Shown: positions 52,441 to 61,548 of the stretch, in pieces
Position numbering within the stretch: position 1 is the stretch's first letter
How the letters are laid out: every line of letters begins with the position of its first letter
NCBI GenBank assembly: GCA_035504215.1
Contig: DATJSI010000036.1
Coordinates: 85,626-149,625, forward strand
Origin: Mycobacteriales bacterium
Lineage (GTDB): Bacteria; Actinomycetota; Actinomycetes; JAFAQI01
Direction: 5' to 3'
DNA length: 64,000 nt
The notes under the pieces: generated by a model
Databases searched by the model: none
Seen by the model: only the letters and a program-made list of their open reading frames with translations
What the model was told of the DNA's origin: nothing
Position numbers and translations under genes: made by a program

Positions 52441-52635
52441 TCAGCGCGCCGCGGCCGGCCGGCGAGTGGTCGGGCGCGGCCCGCCGCTCGGGCCGTGGTG
52501 GCGCCGCGGGCTGATCAGCCCGGCCGGCCACCGCAGGCTCATCCGGCGCGGTAGGTGTGCGAACTGCTCGGCGATGCGCTGCTGGCGGTACTCGACCTCC
52601 GCCAATGCGAACTGCTCGATGGTCTGGGTAAGCAT
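52441..52635 (-). CDS. Small uncharacterised protein
   Basis: A 64-residue protein: an N-terminal helix (MLTQTIEQFALAEVEYRQQR) and an Arg/Pro-rich C-terminal half. GAGGAG lies about nine bases before the ATG at 52635. It is upstream of the LAL regulator on the same strand, 117 bases from its start. I do not recognise a family. Confidence 0.5.
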   Translation of the reverse strand: MLTQTIEQFALAEVEYRQQRIAEQFAHLPRRMSLRWPAGLISPRRHHGPSGGPRPTTRRPAAAR

Positions 52636-52793
52636 CGTGATCGCTCTCCTCGATCTGCGCTTCGTTGACGTGGTCAACACTGCGCGTCTGAGGTAGCCGG
52701 TCACATCGGAAGGAATCCCTATTTCCGGCACGGCGTCGCGGCGTACCGCCTTAGGCGCCGCACCCGCCTTAGTCCCAGCCCGGCCTGCTCTCC

Positions 52794-52855
52794 GTGATCT
52801 TGACGTTGGAGGCGCACAAACGCGATCCGTGCGCCGCCTCCTACGTCAAGATCAC
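52794..52855. repeat. Hairpin repeat element, copy 4 (degenerate)
   Basis: The left arm is intact (from GTGATCTTGACG at 52794), but the right arm has substitutions and a three-base insertion (reading GTGCGCCGCCTCCTACG), so pairing is imperfect. One change, CAACG to CTACG, creates the stop codon of the MFS gene, whose last residues VILT are encoded by the element. Confidence 0.85.
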
Positions 52856-54382
52856 CGAGGGGTCGGCGGCGGGGTTGGCGGCGGCGGGGTCGGCGACGAC
52901 CTGGTCCGGGGCGGGCTCGTCCGGGGCGGGCTCGCGGGCGAAGCGCGGCAGCAGAGGCGAGAGCAGGAGCAGCCCCAGGCTCATGCCGACCTCGACCAGC
53001 AGCACCCGACGCAGCCCGAGGTGGAAGTTGCCGCCCACGATCGCGTCGAAGAAGACGGTGCCGAGCACTGCGACGCCGATCGAGCTGGCCAGCTGCTGGC
53101 CGGCGTTCAGTACGCCGGAGGCCGAGCCGGTCTCCAGCTCGGTGACCGAGGCCAGGATGATGTCGAACATCGGCGCGACGACGAGCCCGAGGCCGACGCC
53201 GGTGACGAACATGCCGGGCATCAGGTCGACGAAGCCGATCTCGGAGTGTCCGTGCACCGCGGTCGCGAGCAGGAACCAGCCGATCGCGCTGACCGCGACG
53301 CCGGCCTGCAGGGTGAGCCGCCCGAACTTCGGGCCGAGCAGGCTGCCGGACAGCCCCGAGCCGACGATCAGGCCGACCGAGAGCGGCACCAGGCACAGCG
53401 CGGCGTGGATCGGCGTGAAGCCCTGGCCGATCTGCAGGAACAACGTGGAGCAGAGCAGCGCGCCACCCATCCCGGAGAAGAACAGCATGGCGAAGACCAG
53501 TCCGCCGGAGTAGCCGCGGTGGCCGAAGATGCTGGGGATCACCAGCGGTGCCCGCCCGAGCCGGTCGCGCCGGCGCTGCTGCCAGGCGAAGCCGACGAGG
53601 AACGCGATGCCCAACGCCATCGAGGTGTAGGTCCACCACGGCCAGCCGTACTCGCGACCCTGGATCAGCGGGTAGACGAGGAGTACGGCGAACAGGCTGA
53701 CCAGCACCGTGCCGGTGAGATCGAGTCGCGTCGTACGGTCCGGCAGCGAAGCGGGCAGCAGCCGCGAGGCGCCGATGACGGCCGCGATCCCGAGCGGGAC
53801 GTTGACCAGGAAGACCAGCCGCCAGCCGCTGCCGAACAGGTTCCAGTCGATCAGCGACCCACCGATGATCGGCCCGAGTACGGCGGAAAAGCCGATCACC
53901 GGGCCGAAGATCGCGAACGCGCTCTGTTGCTCCTCCGCCGGGAAGACCTCGCGCAGGATGCCGAGTCCCTGCGGCAGCATCAGTGCCGCGAAGCCGCCCT
54001 GGATCAGCCGGGCCGCGATCAGCACCGAGGTGTCCGGGGTGAAGCCGCACAGCGTGGACGCGAGGGTGAAGCCGGCTGCCCCGATCAGGAACATCCGCTT
54101 GCGCCCGACCAGGTCGCCGAGCCGCCCGCCGGTGATCAGCCCGACCGCGATCGCGAGCGGATAGCCGCCGACGATCCACTGCAGCGACGTCGACGACGCG
54201 TGGAACTGCCGCGCGATCTGGGGTGCGGCGACGTTGACCACGGTCGAGTCGATCAGGTCCATGCACTCGGCGGCGAGGACGACCGCGAGGATCAGCCAGC
54301 GGTTGCGGTAGAGCACGGACTCCGTGCGCGGGGCGTCGGCGGCTGCGGCGGCTGCGGCGGCCGAGCGAACACTGTTCGTCAT
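52841..54382 (-). CDS. MFS drug exporter (DHA2/EmrB-type)
   Basis: A 513-residue exporter with 14 predicted transmembrane helices. Motif A is GRLGDLVGRKRMF (loop 2-3), and motif C sits in the SAVLGPIIGGSLIDW region, as in QacA/EmrB proton-drug antiporters. The ATG at 54382 is the centre of a perfect 30-base palindrome, leaving almost no 5' leader; a TTGACA promoter element lies ~32 bases upstream. It is divergent from its presumed repressor (TetR, 54436) and shares the operator region. The C-terminus ends inside hairpin element copy 4. Confidence 0.9.
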   Translation of the reverse strand: MTNSVRSAAAAAAAADAPRTESVLYRNRWLILAVVLAAECMDLIDSTVVNVAAPQIARQFHASSTSLQWIVGGYPLAIAVGLITGGRLGDLVGRKRMFLIGAAGFTLASTLCGFTPDTSVLIAARLIQGGFAALMLPQGLGILREVFPAEEQQSAFAIFGPVIGFSAVLGPIIGGSLIDWNLFGSGWRLVFLVNVPLGIAAVIGASRLLPASLPDRTTRLDLTGTVLVSLFAVLLVYPLIQGREYGWPWWTYTSMALGIAFLVGFAWQQRRRDRLGRAPLVIPSIFGHRGYSGGLVFAMLFFSGMGGALLCSTLFLQIGQGFTPIHAALCLVPLSVGLIVGSGLSGSLLGPKFGRLTLQAGVAVSAIGWFLLATAVHGHSEIGFVDLMPGMFVTGVGLGLVVAPMFDIILASVTELETGSASGVLNAGQQLASSIGVAVLGTVFFDAIVGGNFHLGLRRVLLVEVGMSLGLLLLSPLLPRFAREPAPDEPAPDQVVADPAAANPAADPSVILT

Positions 54383-54414
54383 GACGAACAGTGTTCCAAA
54401 CGAACGCTGTTCGT
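54367..54414. promoter_or_regulatory. TetR operator palindromes between MFS and TetR genes
   Basis: A perfect 30-base palindrome occupies 54367-54396 (half-site GAACACTGTTCGTCA), with the MFS start codon at its centre, and a second site ACGAAC-x3-GTTCGT at 54400-54414 shares the GTTCGT half. TTGACA on the minus strand lies just beyond (54415-54420). The arrangement fits repression of both divergent genes by the TetR protein. Confidence 0.8.
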
Positions 54415-54435
54415 GTCAAGTGCTTTACTTGAGGA

Positions 54436-55206
54436 GTGAGCGACCCCGCGCCCGCCGATGCCACGTCCCCGGCGACCATGCCGGCCGCGCCCCGCCGCGG
54501 CCGCCGGGTCCCCGAGCGCGCGCAACGCCCGCCGCGGTCGCTGAGCCGTACGGCGATCATCGATGCCGCGCTCGCGGTGCTCGACGCCGAAGGGCTCTCG
54601 GCGGTCACGATGAGGCGGGTCGCCGAGCAGCTCGGCACCGGTCCTGCCTCGCTCTACGCCCACTTCGCAGATAAAGAGGAGATGGTCGACGCGGTCTTCG
54701 ACCGCGTCGCCCACGAGGTGACGATCCCCGACCGGGTCGACCCCGAGCACTGGCAGGACCAGCTCAAGGAGCTCATGCATGACGTGTGGGTCACCTTGCG
54801 GCGGCATCGCGACATCGCCCGCGCGGGGCTCGGCAAGGTGCCGACCGGCGAGGGGGCACTGCGCGCCGTGGAGGCGATGCTCGGGCTCATGCGTGCCGGC
54901 GGGGTGAGCGAAGGCGTAGCCGGGTTCTCGGTCGACGTTCTTGCGCTCTACGTGACGGCGTCGGCGTTCGAGGACAGCCTCGGGACGTTTCCCACCGACG
55001 AGGCGGAAGCCGTCGAGTTCCATCGCGAGATGGGGGCGTACTTCGCGTCGCTGCCCACCGAGCGGTTCCCCAACCTGGTCGCCATGGCCGCCGCGGTGAC
55101 CGAGCCGGGCGGCGACGACCGATTCGAGTTCGGCCTCGACCTGTTGATCCGCGGCATCGCGTCGACGGTCGATCACGACCCACCCGCCACCGCCCCGCCT
55201 CGCTGA
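54436..55206 (+). CDS. TetR-family transcriptional repressor
   Basis: A 256-residue repressor. A ~35-residue Pro/Ala/Arg-rich tail precedes the HTH (SRTAIIDAALAVLDAEGLSAVTMRRVAEQLGTGPASLYAHFADKEEMVDAVFD), followed by the all-helical TetR C-terminal ligand domain. The GTG at 54436 has GAGGA immediately adjacent, with a possible -10 (TTTACT) seven bases further up, so the mRNA may be almost leaderless. Two operator palindromes lie upstream; it probably controls the divergent MFS exporter and itself. Confidence 0.9.
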   Translation: MSDPAPADATSPATMPAAPRRGRRVPERAQRPPRSLSRTAIIDAALAVLDAEGLSAVTMRRVAEQLGTGPASLYAHFADKEEMVDAVFDRVAHEVTIPDRVDPEHWQDQLKELMHDVWVTLRRHRDIARAGLGKVPTGEGALRAVEAMLGLMRAGGVSEGVAGFSVDVLALYVTASAFEDSLGTFPTDEAEAVEFHREMGAYFASLPTERFPNLVAMAAAVTEPGGDDRFEFGLDLLIRGIASTVDHDPPATAPPR

Positions 55207-55260
55207 TCTTGACGTTGGAGGCGCACAAATCGCGTTTGTGCGCCTCCAACGTCAAGATCA
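55204..55260. repeat. Hairpin repeat element, copy 5
   Basis: Perfect 26-base arms around TCGCG, identical in the arms and loop to copy 1. It begins at the last bases of the TetR stop codon and ends 30 bases before the aminotransferase start. Confidence 0.9.
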
Positions 55261-55289
55261 CGGAAGGTTGCGCCCCTACCATCGGGGCC

Positions 55290-57041
55290 GTGGATGCGTC
55301 GCGGGATGCGGCTTCGGTTGACGCCGGTTCGCGGCCGGGGTTGCCGCACTCGGTGCTGCTCGACCGGATCCGCGCGGCCGTGATCGGCGACGACACGATG
55401 CTCGACGGACCTTACGGTCCACGTCGCGTGACCTACGCCGACTACACCGCGAGCGGACGCGCGCTCGCCTTCATCGAGGACTTCATCCGCGACGCGGTGC
55501 TGCCGACGTACGCGAACACCCACACCGAGTCCAGTGGCACGGGGCTGCAGACCACGCGGTTGCGCGAGGAGGCGCGCGGGATCATTCGCGATGCACTCGG
55601 CGGCGACGACGACACCCTGGTCATCTTCACCGGCTCGGGCGCGACGGCCGCGGTCGACAAGATGGTGCGGATTCTCGGCTTGCGGATCCCGTCTCCGCTC
55701 GAGGATCGCTACGCGCTCTCGGCCGCGATCCCGCGGGAGCAGCGCCCGGTCGTGTTCGTCGGCCCGTTCGAGCATCACTCCAACGAGCTGCCCTGGCGTG
55801 AGTCGATCGCCGAGGTCGTCGAGATCCCCGCCGACGCGGATGGCCACATCGACCTTGCCGTGCTCGAGCGACACCTGGTGGCCTACGCCGAGCGACCGCT
55901 GCGGATCGGCTCGTTCTCCGCGGCGTCCAACGTGACCGGCATCGTCAGTGACACCACCGGCATCTCCCGGTTGCTGCATCAGCACGGCGCGCTGTCTTTC
56001 TGGGACTTCGCGGCCGCAGCGCCGTACGTCGAGATCGTGATGGCGCCGGCCGATGACCCCGGCGCTCGGCTCGATGCCGTGTTCCTGTCGCCGCACAAGC
56101 TGATCGGTGGACCGGGCACGCCGGGCGTCCTCGCCGTACGCCGCGAGCTGCTCACCAACCGGGTGCCGACGGTGCCCGGCGGCGGGACGGTCGCCTACGT
56201 CAACCCGCTCGAGCACGTGTACCTCGACGACCCGGTCGCGCGCGAGGAAGGTGGTACGCCGGACATCATCGGGTCGATCAGGGCCGGGCTGGTGTTCGCA
56301 CTCAAGCAGGCGGTCGGTGCCCCGCTGATCAAAGCGACGGAGGCAGCGCTGCTCGAGCGCGCGGTTGCCGCCTGGTCGGACGAACCGTCGATCGAAATCC
56401 TCGGCAACCTCGACGCGGAGCGCCTGTCGATCGTGTCCTTCGTCGTACGCCGGCCGGACGGCCGCTACCTGCACCACAACTTCGTGGTCGCGCTGCTCAA
56501 CGATCTGTTCGGGATCCAGGCGCGAGGTGGCTGCTCGTGCGCCGGTCCGTACGGCCACCGGTTGCTCGGCATCGACATCGACCACTCGCACGCGTTCCAA
56601 CACGAGATCGCGCTCGGCTGCGAGGGGATCAAGCCGGGATGGGTTCGCGTCAACTTCACGTACTTCCTCGATGAGACCGTCGCCGACTACATCATCGACG
56701 CGGTCCGCTTCGTCGCCCGCGAGGGTGATCGCTTCCTCACCGACTACCGCTTCGACCCGCCGACCGGGCTGTGGCACCACCGCAACGCTGCCCTCGACCC
56801 GCCGTTGCGGCTGGCCGACGTCTGCTTCGACGGCCCCGATCACGCAATGCGCTTCCCGGCGGCTCCGGCACGCGCCGACGTGTCGGTGTTGCGCGAGCAC
56901 CTGCACGACGCCGATCGCCTTGCCGCCGAGCGCGATCGTCCCGACGACGAAGTGGACTCGGGGCTGCGGCCCGATGTTGAGGCCCTGCGCTGGTTCCCGC
57001 TCCCGCACGGCTGCCTGGCCGGCGAGTCGGCACCGGACTAG
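55290..57041 (+). CDS. Class V aminotransferase-fold PLP enzyme
   Basis: A 583-residue protein of the cysteine desulfurase/class V group, longer than the usual ~400 residues. Fold-type I features: GSGATAAVDKM near the phosphate site, HHSNELPWRE, the FWDFAAAAPY strand with the pyridine-ring Asp, and LSPHKLIGGPGTPG carrying the PLP-binding Lys. A GGCSCAGPYGH segment (about 410-420) could hold a reactive cysteine. The C-terminal ~110 residues (after FVAREGDRFLTDYRF) form an extension. The GTG at 55290 is the start; desulfurase versus other activity cannot be decided. Confidence 0.8.
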   Translation: MDASRDAASVDAGSRPGLPHSVLLDRIRAAVIGDDTMLDGPYGPRRVTYADYTASGRALAFIEDFIRDAVLPTYANTHTESSGTGLQTTRLREEARGIIRDALGGDDDTLVIFTGSGATAAVDKMVRILGLRIPSPLEDRYALSAAIPREQRPVVFVGPFEHHSNELPWRESIAEVVEIPADADGHIDLAVLERHLVAYAERPLRIGSFSAASNVTGIVSDTTGISRLLHQHGALSFWDFAAAAPYVEIVMAPADDPGARLDAVFLSPHKLIGGPGTPGVLAVRRELLTNRVPTVPGGGTVAYVNPLEHVYLDDPVAREEGGTPDIIGSIRAGLVFALKQAVGAPLIKATEAALLERAVAAWSDEPSIEILGNLDAERLSIVSFVVRRPDGRYLHHNFVVALLNDLFGIQARGGCSCAGPYGHRLLGIDIDHSHAFQHEIALGCEGIKPGWVRVNFTYFLDETVADYIIDAVRFVAREGDRFLTDYRFDPPTGLWHHRNAALDPPLRLADVCFDGPDHAMRFPAAPARADVSVLREHLHDADRLAAERDRPDDEVDSGLRPDVEALRWFPLPHGCLAGESAPD

Positions 57042-57073
57042 CGGCAGCCACCCACGTCCCGGTTGCCGAGCGG

Positions 57074-58825
57074 CTAGCCGAAGGTGAAGTCGTAGGCCTT
57101 CACGCCGGGCGACACGTTCAGCTGCAGCAGGCCGTGCTGGACATTGGCCGAGGACAGGATCGTGTAGAGCGTCGGCACGCCTTCGACGTGCTGGGTCGGC
57201 AGCGCGGTGCCGTTGAGCGTCGCGGTCACCGTGCCGGTGCCCGCGAGCACCAGATACACGTCCGAGGCGTCGATGTCGATGCGGATCGAGGCGTTTGCAC
57301 CCGCCGCGATGTCCTGGCTTCCGACCGTCCACTGCCCGCCATAGCTGAGGTGATTTGCGGACACCGACGACGCGAACGTGTACGTCGTCTGCTGGTTCTT
57401 GACGATCGGGGTTCCGACGTACCGCGCGAGCCGCTCGTAGCCGAGGTAGCTCTCCGGTGTCGACGCTTCCTGAGGAGTGCGGTCCGGTACGTCGGTCGGC
57501 GGCGGCAGCTTCGCGCCGTCGGCGGCAAGCAGCGCGCGAATGGCGCCTTCGGTCGTGCCGTAGTCGCCTTCACCGATCGAGCCGTAACGCACGTTGCCCT
57601 TCGCGTCGATGAGGTACTCGGCCGGCCACGAGTTGTTGCCCCACGCGTTCCAGGTGCCGTAGTTGTTGTCCATCGCCACCGGATAGGTGATGCCGAGCCG
57701 GCGCACAGCCGAGATCACGTTGCCGGCGACATGCTCGAAGTCGAACTCCGGCGTGTGCACGCCGACGACGTCGAGCCCGACCTTGTGATACCGCGCGTAC
57801 CACGCCTTGACGTGCGGCAGGCTGCGCAGGCAGTTGATGCACGAGTAGGTCCAGAAGTCGACGAGCACCACGTGCCCGCGCAGCTGCGAGAGGTTCAACG
57901 CTGAGCCGTCCGGCGTGTTGATCCAGCGCGTCACGTCGGCGAAGTTCGGTGCCTTGCCGTAGTTCGGGAGCGACTTCGCGGACAGCGTCGGCACCTGGTC
58001 GGCCATCGGCACGATGCTCGGCCCAGACGGCGAAATCGTGTTGTTCAGAGAGGAGTGGATCCGCTTCGCGTTGCTCGACTCGTGCGGGTTGCTGATGTGC
58101 GCGATCTTGTCCGTGATCGACGTGCTGTCGGTCAGGTGGTGCTCGATGCTCGCCGAGTACGACGGAACCGCGGTCTGCAGTGCGGTCGCCGCGCCGAACA
58201 TGATGGCGACCGCACTCGCGGCGAGGCCGAGACCACCCACGCGGCGTACCCCGACCGCATGTCGGCGGAGCCAGTCCGTCGTCGTGGTCAGGCGTCCGGT
58301 CAGCAGGACGAGCACCAGGATGGGCAGGGCGATCCCGAGTGAGTAGGCGACTGTGAGGCCGATCGCGTCGGCGCTCAGCGCGTTGTGCGGGCTTCCCACT
58401 GCTGCGATCGTCGCGAGGATCGGGCCGCCGCACGGCAGGTACAGCAGGCCGAGCGTCGCGCCGAGCACCAAGCCGCCGGCCGCGCTGTTCGGGTTGCGGC
58501 CGAGCCCGATCCTTGCGAACGGCCGCTCGAGCAGAGCCCCGAACCGCGGGACGATGAAGCCCGCGGCCAGGACGAACAAAACACCGATCGCGATGTCGTA
58601 GCGCAGCCCGAGTGGCAGGCCGAGGGCCTGAAGGAGCCTGATGCTGAACAGCGCGGATGCACCGAAAGCCAGCGCGAGACCGCTTGCGATCGCCAGCGCC
58701 CGCCGCCGCCCGCCGACCGAGACACCGGACGCGATCACCGCCGGCAGCACCGGCAGGATGCACGGCGAGACGATCGTCAGAAGTCCGGCGAGAAACCCGA
58801 CGATCAGCAGCAGCGCAGTTGTCAC
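57074..58825 (-). CDS. dipZ: DipZ-type fusion: CcdA-like transporter plus thioredoxin domain
   Basis: A ~583-residue membrane protein. The N-terminal ~230 residues are CcdA-like with the two redox cysteines in SPCILPVLPA and YLPCGGPI and six helices; after a ~60-residue linker comes a TlpA/AhpC-type thioredoxin domain with WTYSCINCLRSLPH (CxxC) and the cis-Pro-containing HTPEFDFEH segment; the last ~130 residues form a beta-rich DipZ C-terminal domain. It passes electrons across the membrane to extracytoplasmic thiols. The GTG at 58825 has GAGGCGG upstream. Related to mycobacterial DipZ. Confidence 0.9.
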   Translation of the reverse strand: MTTALLLIVGFLAGLLTIVSPCILPVLPAVIASGVSVGGRRRALAIASGLALAFGASALFSIRLLQALGLPLGLRYDIAIGVLFVLAAGFIVPRFGALLERPFARIGLGRNPNSAAGGLVLGATLGLLYLPCGGPILATIAAVGSPHNALSADAIGLTVAYSLGIALPILVLVLLTGRLTTTTDWLRRHAVGVRRVGGLGLAASAVAIMFGAATALQTAVPSYSASIEHHLTDSTSITDKIAHISNPHESSNAKRIHSSLNNTISPSGPSIVPMADQVPTLSAKSLPNYGKAPNFADVTRWINTPDGSALNLSQLRGHVVLVDFWTYSCINCLRSLPHVKAWYARYHKVGLDVVGVHTPEFDFEHVAGNVISAVRRLGITYPVAMDNNYGTWNAWGNNSWPAEYLIDAKGNVRYGSIGEGDYGTTEGAIRALLAADGAKLPPPTDVPDRTPQEASTPESYLGYERLARYVGTPIVKNQQTTYTFASSVSANHLSYGGQWTVGSQDIAAGANASIRIDIDASDVYLVLAGTGTVTATLNGTALPTQHVEGVPTLYTILSSANVQHGLLQLNVSPGVKAYDFTFG

Positions 58826-58971
58826 CGTCCGCCTCTCACGCCGAGGTCGCCGCACACCCCCGACAACGTGTCCTCTTTATCTTCTACCAACGCAACCATG
58901 CCGAACGCAGTTCAGCGCGACGTCGACCCCGCCGTAACAGTTTTGTCAGATCTCGCCCATACGTTCGGCCG

Positions 58972-59796
58972 GTGACCGATGACGACCTCGCGACCCGGTT
59001 CCTTGCGCTGCACTCCGGGGCCGCCCCGCTGCTGATCCCGAATCCCTGGGACGCGGGATCCGCCAAGGTGCTGGTCTCTCTCGGTTTCCAGGCCCTGGCG
59101 ACGACGAGCAGCGGCTTCGCCGCGACGCTCGGTCGCAGCGACGGTTCGGTCACCCGCGACGAGGCGCTGGCCCATGCCGCGACGGTGTCAGCCGCGGTCG
59201 ACGTGCCGGTCTCGGCCGACCTGGAGAACTGCTTCGCCCACGATCCCGAGGGCGTCGCGCAGACGGTGACCCTCGCGGCAGGGACCGGGTTGGCGGGCTG
59301 CTCCATCGAGGACTACTCGGCCGAGCTCAGCGATCCGATCTACGACCTGCCGCTCGCGGCCGAGCGGGTCGCGGCCGCGGCGGAGGCGGCGCACTCCGGC
59401 CCGCGGCGCCTCGTCCTCACCGCTCGCTCGGAGAACTACTTGCGCGGGCGTCCGGATCTGGCGGACACGATCACGCGGCTTCAGGCGTTCCAGGAGGCCG
59501 GTGCCGACGTTCTCTACGCGCCCGCCATCACGGCGGCCGAGGAAATCCGCGCCGTGGTCGAGTCCGTCGACCGCCCGGTCAACGTGCTGCTGTTGCCCGG
59601 CGGACCTGATGTCGCCGGTCTCGCGGCCCTCGGCGTACGCCGCATCTCGGTCGGCGGCGCGTTCGCCTATGCGGCCCTCGCCGGGCTGGTCGACGCTGCG
59701 AACGAGCTGCTCGGCCCGGGAACGCTCGGCTACTGGGCTCGCGCGGAGGTCGGCGGCGCGGCGGCGCGAGCCGCCTTCGCCAAGCCCGGTTCCTGA
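58972..59796 (+). CDS. Isocitrate lyase/PEP mutase superfamily protein
   Basis: A 274-residue TIM barrel. Visible superfamily elements are LIPNPWDAGSAKVL, the VPVSADLENCFAHDPEGVAQTV segment, the GCSIEDYS acidic pair and LVLTARSENYLRGRPD. It belongs to the PEP-mutase/2-methylisocitrate lyase-like group; true isocitrate lyases carry a KKCGH motif, which is absent, so C-C or C-P bond chemistry of another acid is likely. GTG 58972 starts the family-like sequence; upstream is the divergent dipZ region. Confidence 0.8.
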   Translation: MTDDDLATRFLALHSGAAPLLIPNPWDAGSAKVLVSLGFQALATTSSGFAATLGRSDGSVTRDEALAHAATVSAAVDVPVSADLENCFAHDPEGVAQTVTLAAGTGLAGCSIEDYSAELSDPIYDLPLAAERVAAAAEAAHSGPRRLVLTARSENYLRGRPDLADTITRLQAFQEAGADVLYAPAITAAEEIRAVVESVDRPVNVLLLPGGPDVAGLAALGVRRISVGGAFAYAALAGLVDAANELLGPGTLGYWARAEVGGAAARAAFAKPGS

Positions 59797-59831
59797 AGAT
59801 CACCTGGGGGTGCCCGGGCTAACGTCGGGTA

Positions 59832-60521
59832 GTGCCTCTCGACGAGCGCGACAACCCCGACGAGCCGGTGGAGCGGCTGCACATTTCCCTCGCTCAGGTC
59901 GCGGCGAGCTCGGCCGCTGCGGTGTCGGCGGCGGTGCTCTGCTCGCTGTTCGGCGTCGCGGGAACCATCGTCGGCACCGCGGTCGCGAGCGTTCTCGCCA
60001 CGGTCGGGAGCTCGCTGTACGCCCACACCTTGCGGCGTACCAAGGCCCGGCTCCGTCGGTTGCACCAGGCCGGCGCGAGCTCACCGCCGTTGCGTGAGGT
60101 CCTTCGTACCGCGCACCAGCAGGGCCGGGCGCTGCTCGGCCAGGTCCGTTGGCGCTATGCCCTCCCGATCGCCGCAATCGTGTTCGTCGTGTCGGTCGGC
60201 GCGGTTACCGCCATCGAAGCGGGCTCGGGGCAGACCTTGGCGAAGTCCTTCGGCGTCTCGCACTCCGGCGGGCACGGGACGAGCGTCGGTTCGATCTTCA
60301 ACCCGACCCATCACCACTCGCGCAAGCCGAAGCCGAAGCCGACGCCGACCGTCACCAAGACCGTCACGTCCACGCCGTCGGCCAGCTCGTCCGGGAGCCC
60401 GTCGCAGTCGCCCTCGCACTCGGCGAGCGCGAGCCCGAGCCACACGCCGAGCAAGACGCCGAGCCACTCGCCGACGACCAGCCCGAGCAGCCCGGCAGCG
60501 GGCAGCACACCGAGCACCTGA
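59832..60521 (+). CDS. Membrane protein with Ser/Pro/Thr-rich tail
   Basis: A 229-residue protein. Two hydrophobic segments (about 24-60 and 108-128) flank a basic cytoplasmic loop; the last ~75 residues are low-complexity Ser/Thr/Pro (KPKPKPTPTVTKTVTSTPSA and on), probably an extracytoplasmic, possibly glycosylated tail. The start is GTG 59832. It lies after the PEP-mutase gene by 35 bases, perhaps in one transcript. No domain recognised. Confidence 0.6.
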   Translation: MPLDERDNPDEPVERLHISLAQVAASSAAAVSAAVLCSLFGVAGTIVGTAVASVLATVGSSLYAHTLRRTKARLRRLHQAGASSPPLREVLRTAHQQGRALLGQVRWRYALPIAAIVFVVSVGAVTAIEAGSGQTLAKSFGVSHSGGHGTSVGSIFNPTHHHSRKPKPKPTPTVTKTVTSTPSASSSGSPSQSPSHSASASPSHTPSKTPSHSPTTSPSSPAAGSTPST

Positions 60522-60553
60522 TCCGAGGAGCCCGGCCTGGCCGCGCTAGGCGC

Positions 60554-61462
60554 TTACCCGCTCAGCAGCTTCGCGTCGTGTTCCATCCAGTCCAGGACGG
60601 TCGATGCGGTCCACTCGGGCGCCTCGAGCATCGCGACGTGCCCGATGTCCTCCGCGACCTCGAAGCGCCAGGCGGGAAACTCGAGGGCGGCCGCTCGAGC
60701 CAGTGCGATCGACACCAGCCGGTCACGATCGCCGTGCAGCAACAACACGGGCGCGCTCACCCGACCGAACGTCCGGCGCAGCGCCTGCGGCCGGCTCAGC
60801 ATGCGCATGACCGAGCGCCCGGCCCGCACGAGATCTATGGGCGGGAAGTCGGCCGCGCGGCGGCTCTCTGTCGCCGCGATCCCGGCCTCGATCACTGCCG
60901 GTGGGACCCGCGCGATGTCCACCGTGCAGAGTTTCAGCGTGTCCCAAATCTGCATCGCGACGCTGCGGTGCCGGCGCCGGCGCGCGAGGGCGGCCTCGCC
61001 GAGGCCGGGTACGGCGACGACAGCGAACTGCAGGGCCACCCGCGGGTCCAGCCGGGACAACAACGGGCGAGGCAGCGCCGGGTTGACCAGCACCGCGCCC
61101 GTCACCAGGTCCGGCGCGGCCGCCGACTCGAGCAACGTGATGAGGCCGCCCATCGAGTTGCCCATCAACACGACCGGTTCGCCGAGCACCTCACGGATGT
61201 AACGGTCGAGCAGCGCCCGGTTGGCCGGAACGGAGGTCGGCCGCCCCGCGGCCGGCGACAAGCCGTGGCCGGCGAGGTCGATCGCGACCACCCGGCACCG
61301 CTCGGTGAGCAGCGGAGCGACCGCGAGCCAGTTCCATGCCGAGCCGCCGAGCCCGTGGACCGCGACGATCAGCGGGCCGTGCTCGGGACCGCCGAAGTCG
61401 ACGTAGTGCGTGGGGCCGCCCAGGTCGACCACGTGGTCGACGGCGGCAGGTGCGGTGGTCAC
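60554..61462 (-). CDS. Alpha/beta hydrolase
   Basis: A 302-residue alpha/beta-hydrolase fold protein. The nucleophile elbow is GNSMGG, the oxyanion-loop HGLGGSAWNW, the acid Asp lies in LLLHGDRDRLV and the base His in EDIGHVAMLEAPE, so the triad is complete. The opening and LAGHGLSP segment resemble esterase/lipase-like hydrolases; the substrate is undefined. It converges with the membrane protein gene and is divergent from PPK2. Confidence 0.85.
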   Translation of the reverse strand: MTTAPAAVDHVVDLGGPTHYVDFGGPEHGPLIVAVHGLGGSAWNWLAVAPLLTERCRVVAIDLAGHGLSPAAGRPTSVPANRALLDRYIREVLGEPVVLMGNSMGGLITLLESAAAPDLVTGAVLVNPALPRPLLSRLDPRVALQFAVVAVPGLGEAALARRRRHRSVAMQIWDTLKLCTVDIARVPPAVIEAGIAATESRRAADFPPIDLVRAGRSVMRMLSRPQALRRTFGRVSAPVLLLHGDRDRLVSIALARAAALEFPAWRFEVAEDIGHVAMLEAPEWTASTVLDWMEHDAKLLSG

Positions 61463-61548
61463 GCGACAACGATGCCCTACCGCTGCATCGCGGCGGTAGC
61501 GTCGGGTGCCGGGAACCTCGACGGCCGGCGGTCCGGAACGGAGAGCAC

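Noticed and set aside
55173..57332. A 719-residue open frame on the minus strand
   Set aside because: It is antisense to the aminotransferase, with Arg/Gly/Asp-rich composition and no domain; the opposite strand has a clear PLP enzyme.
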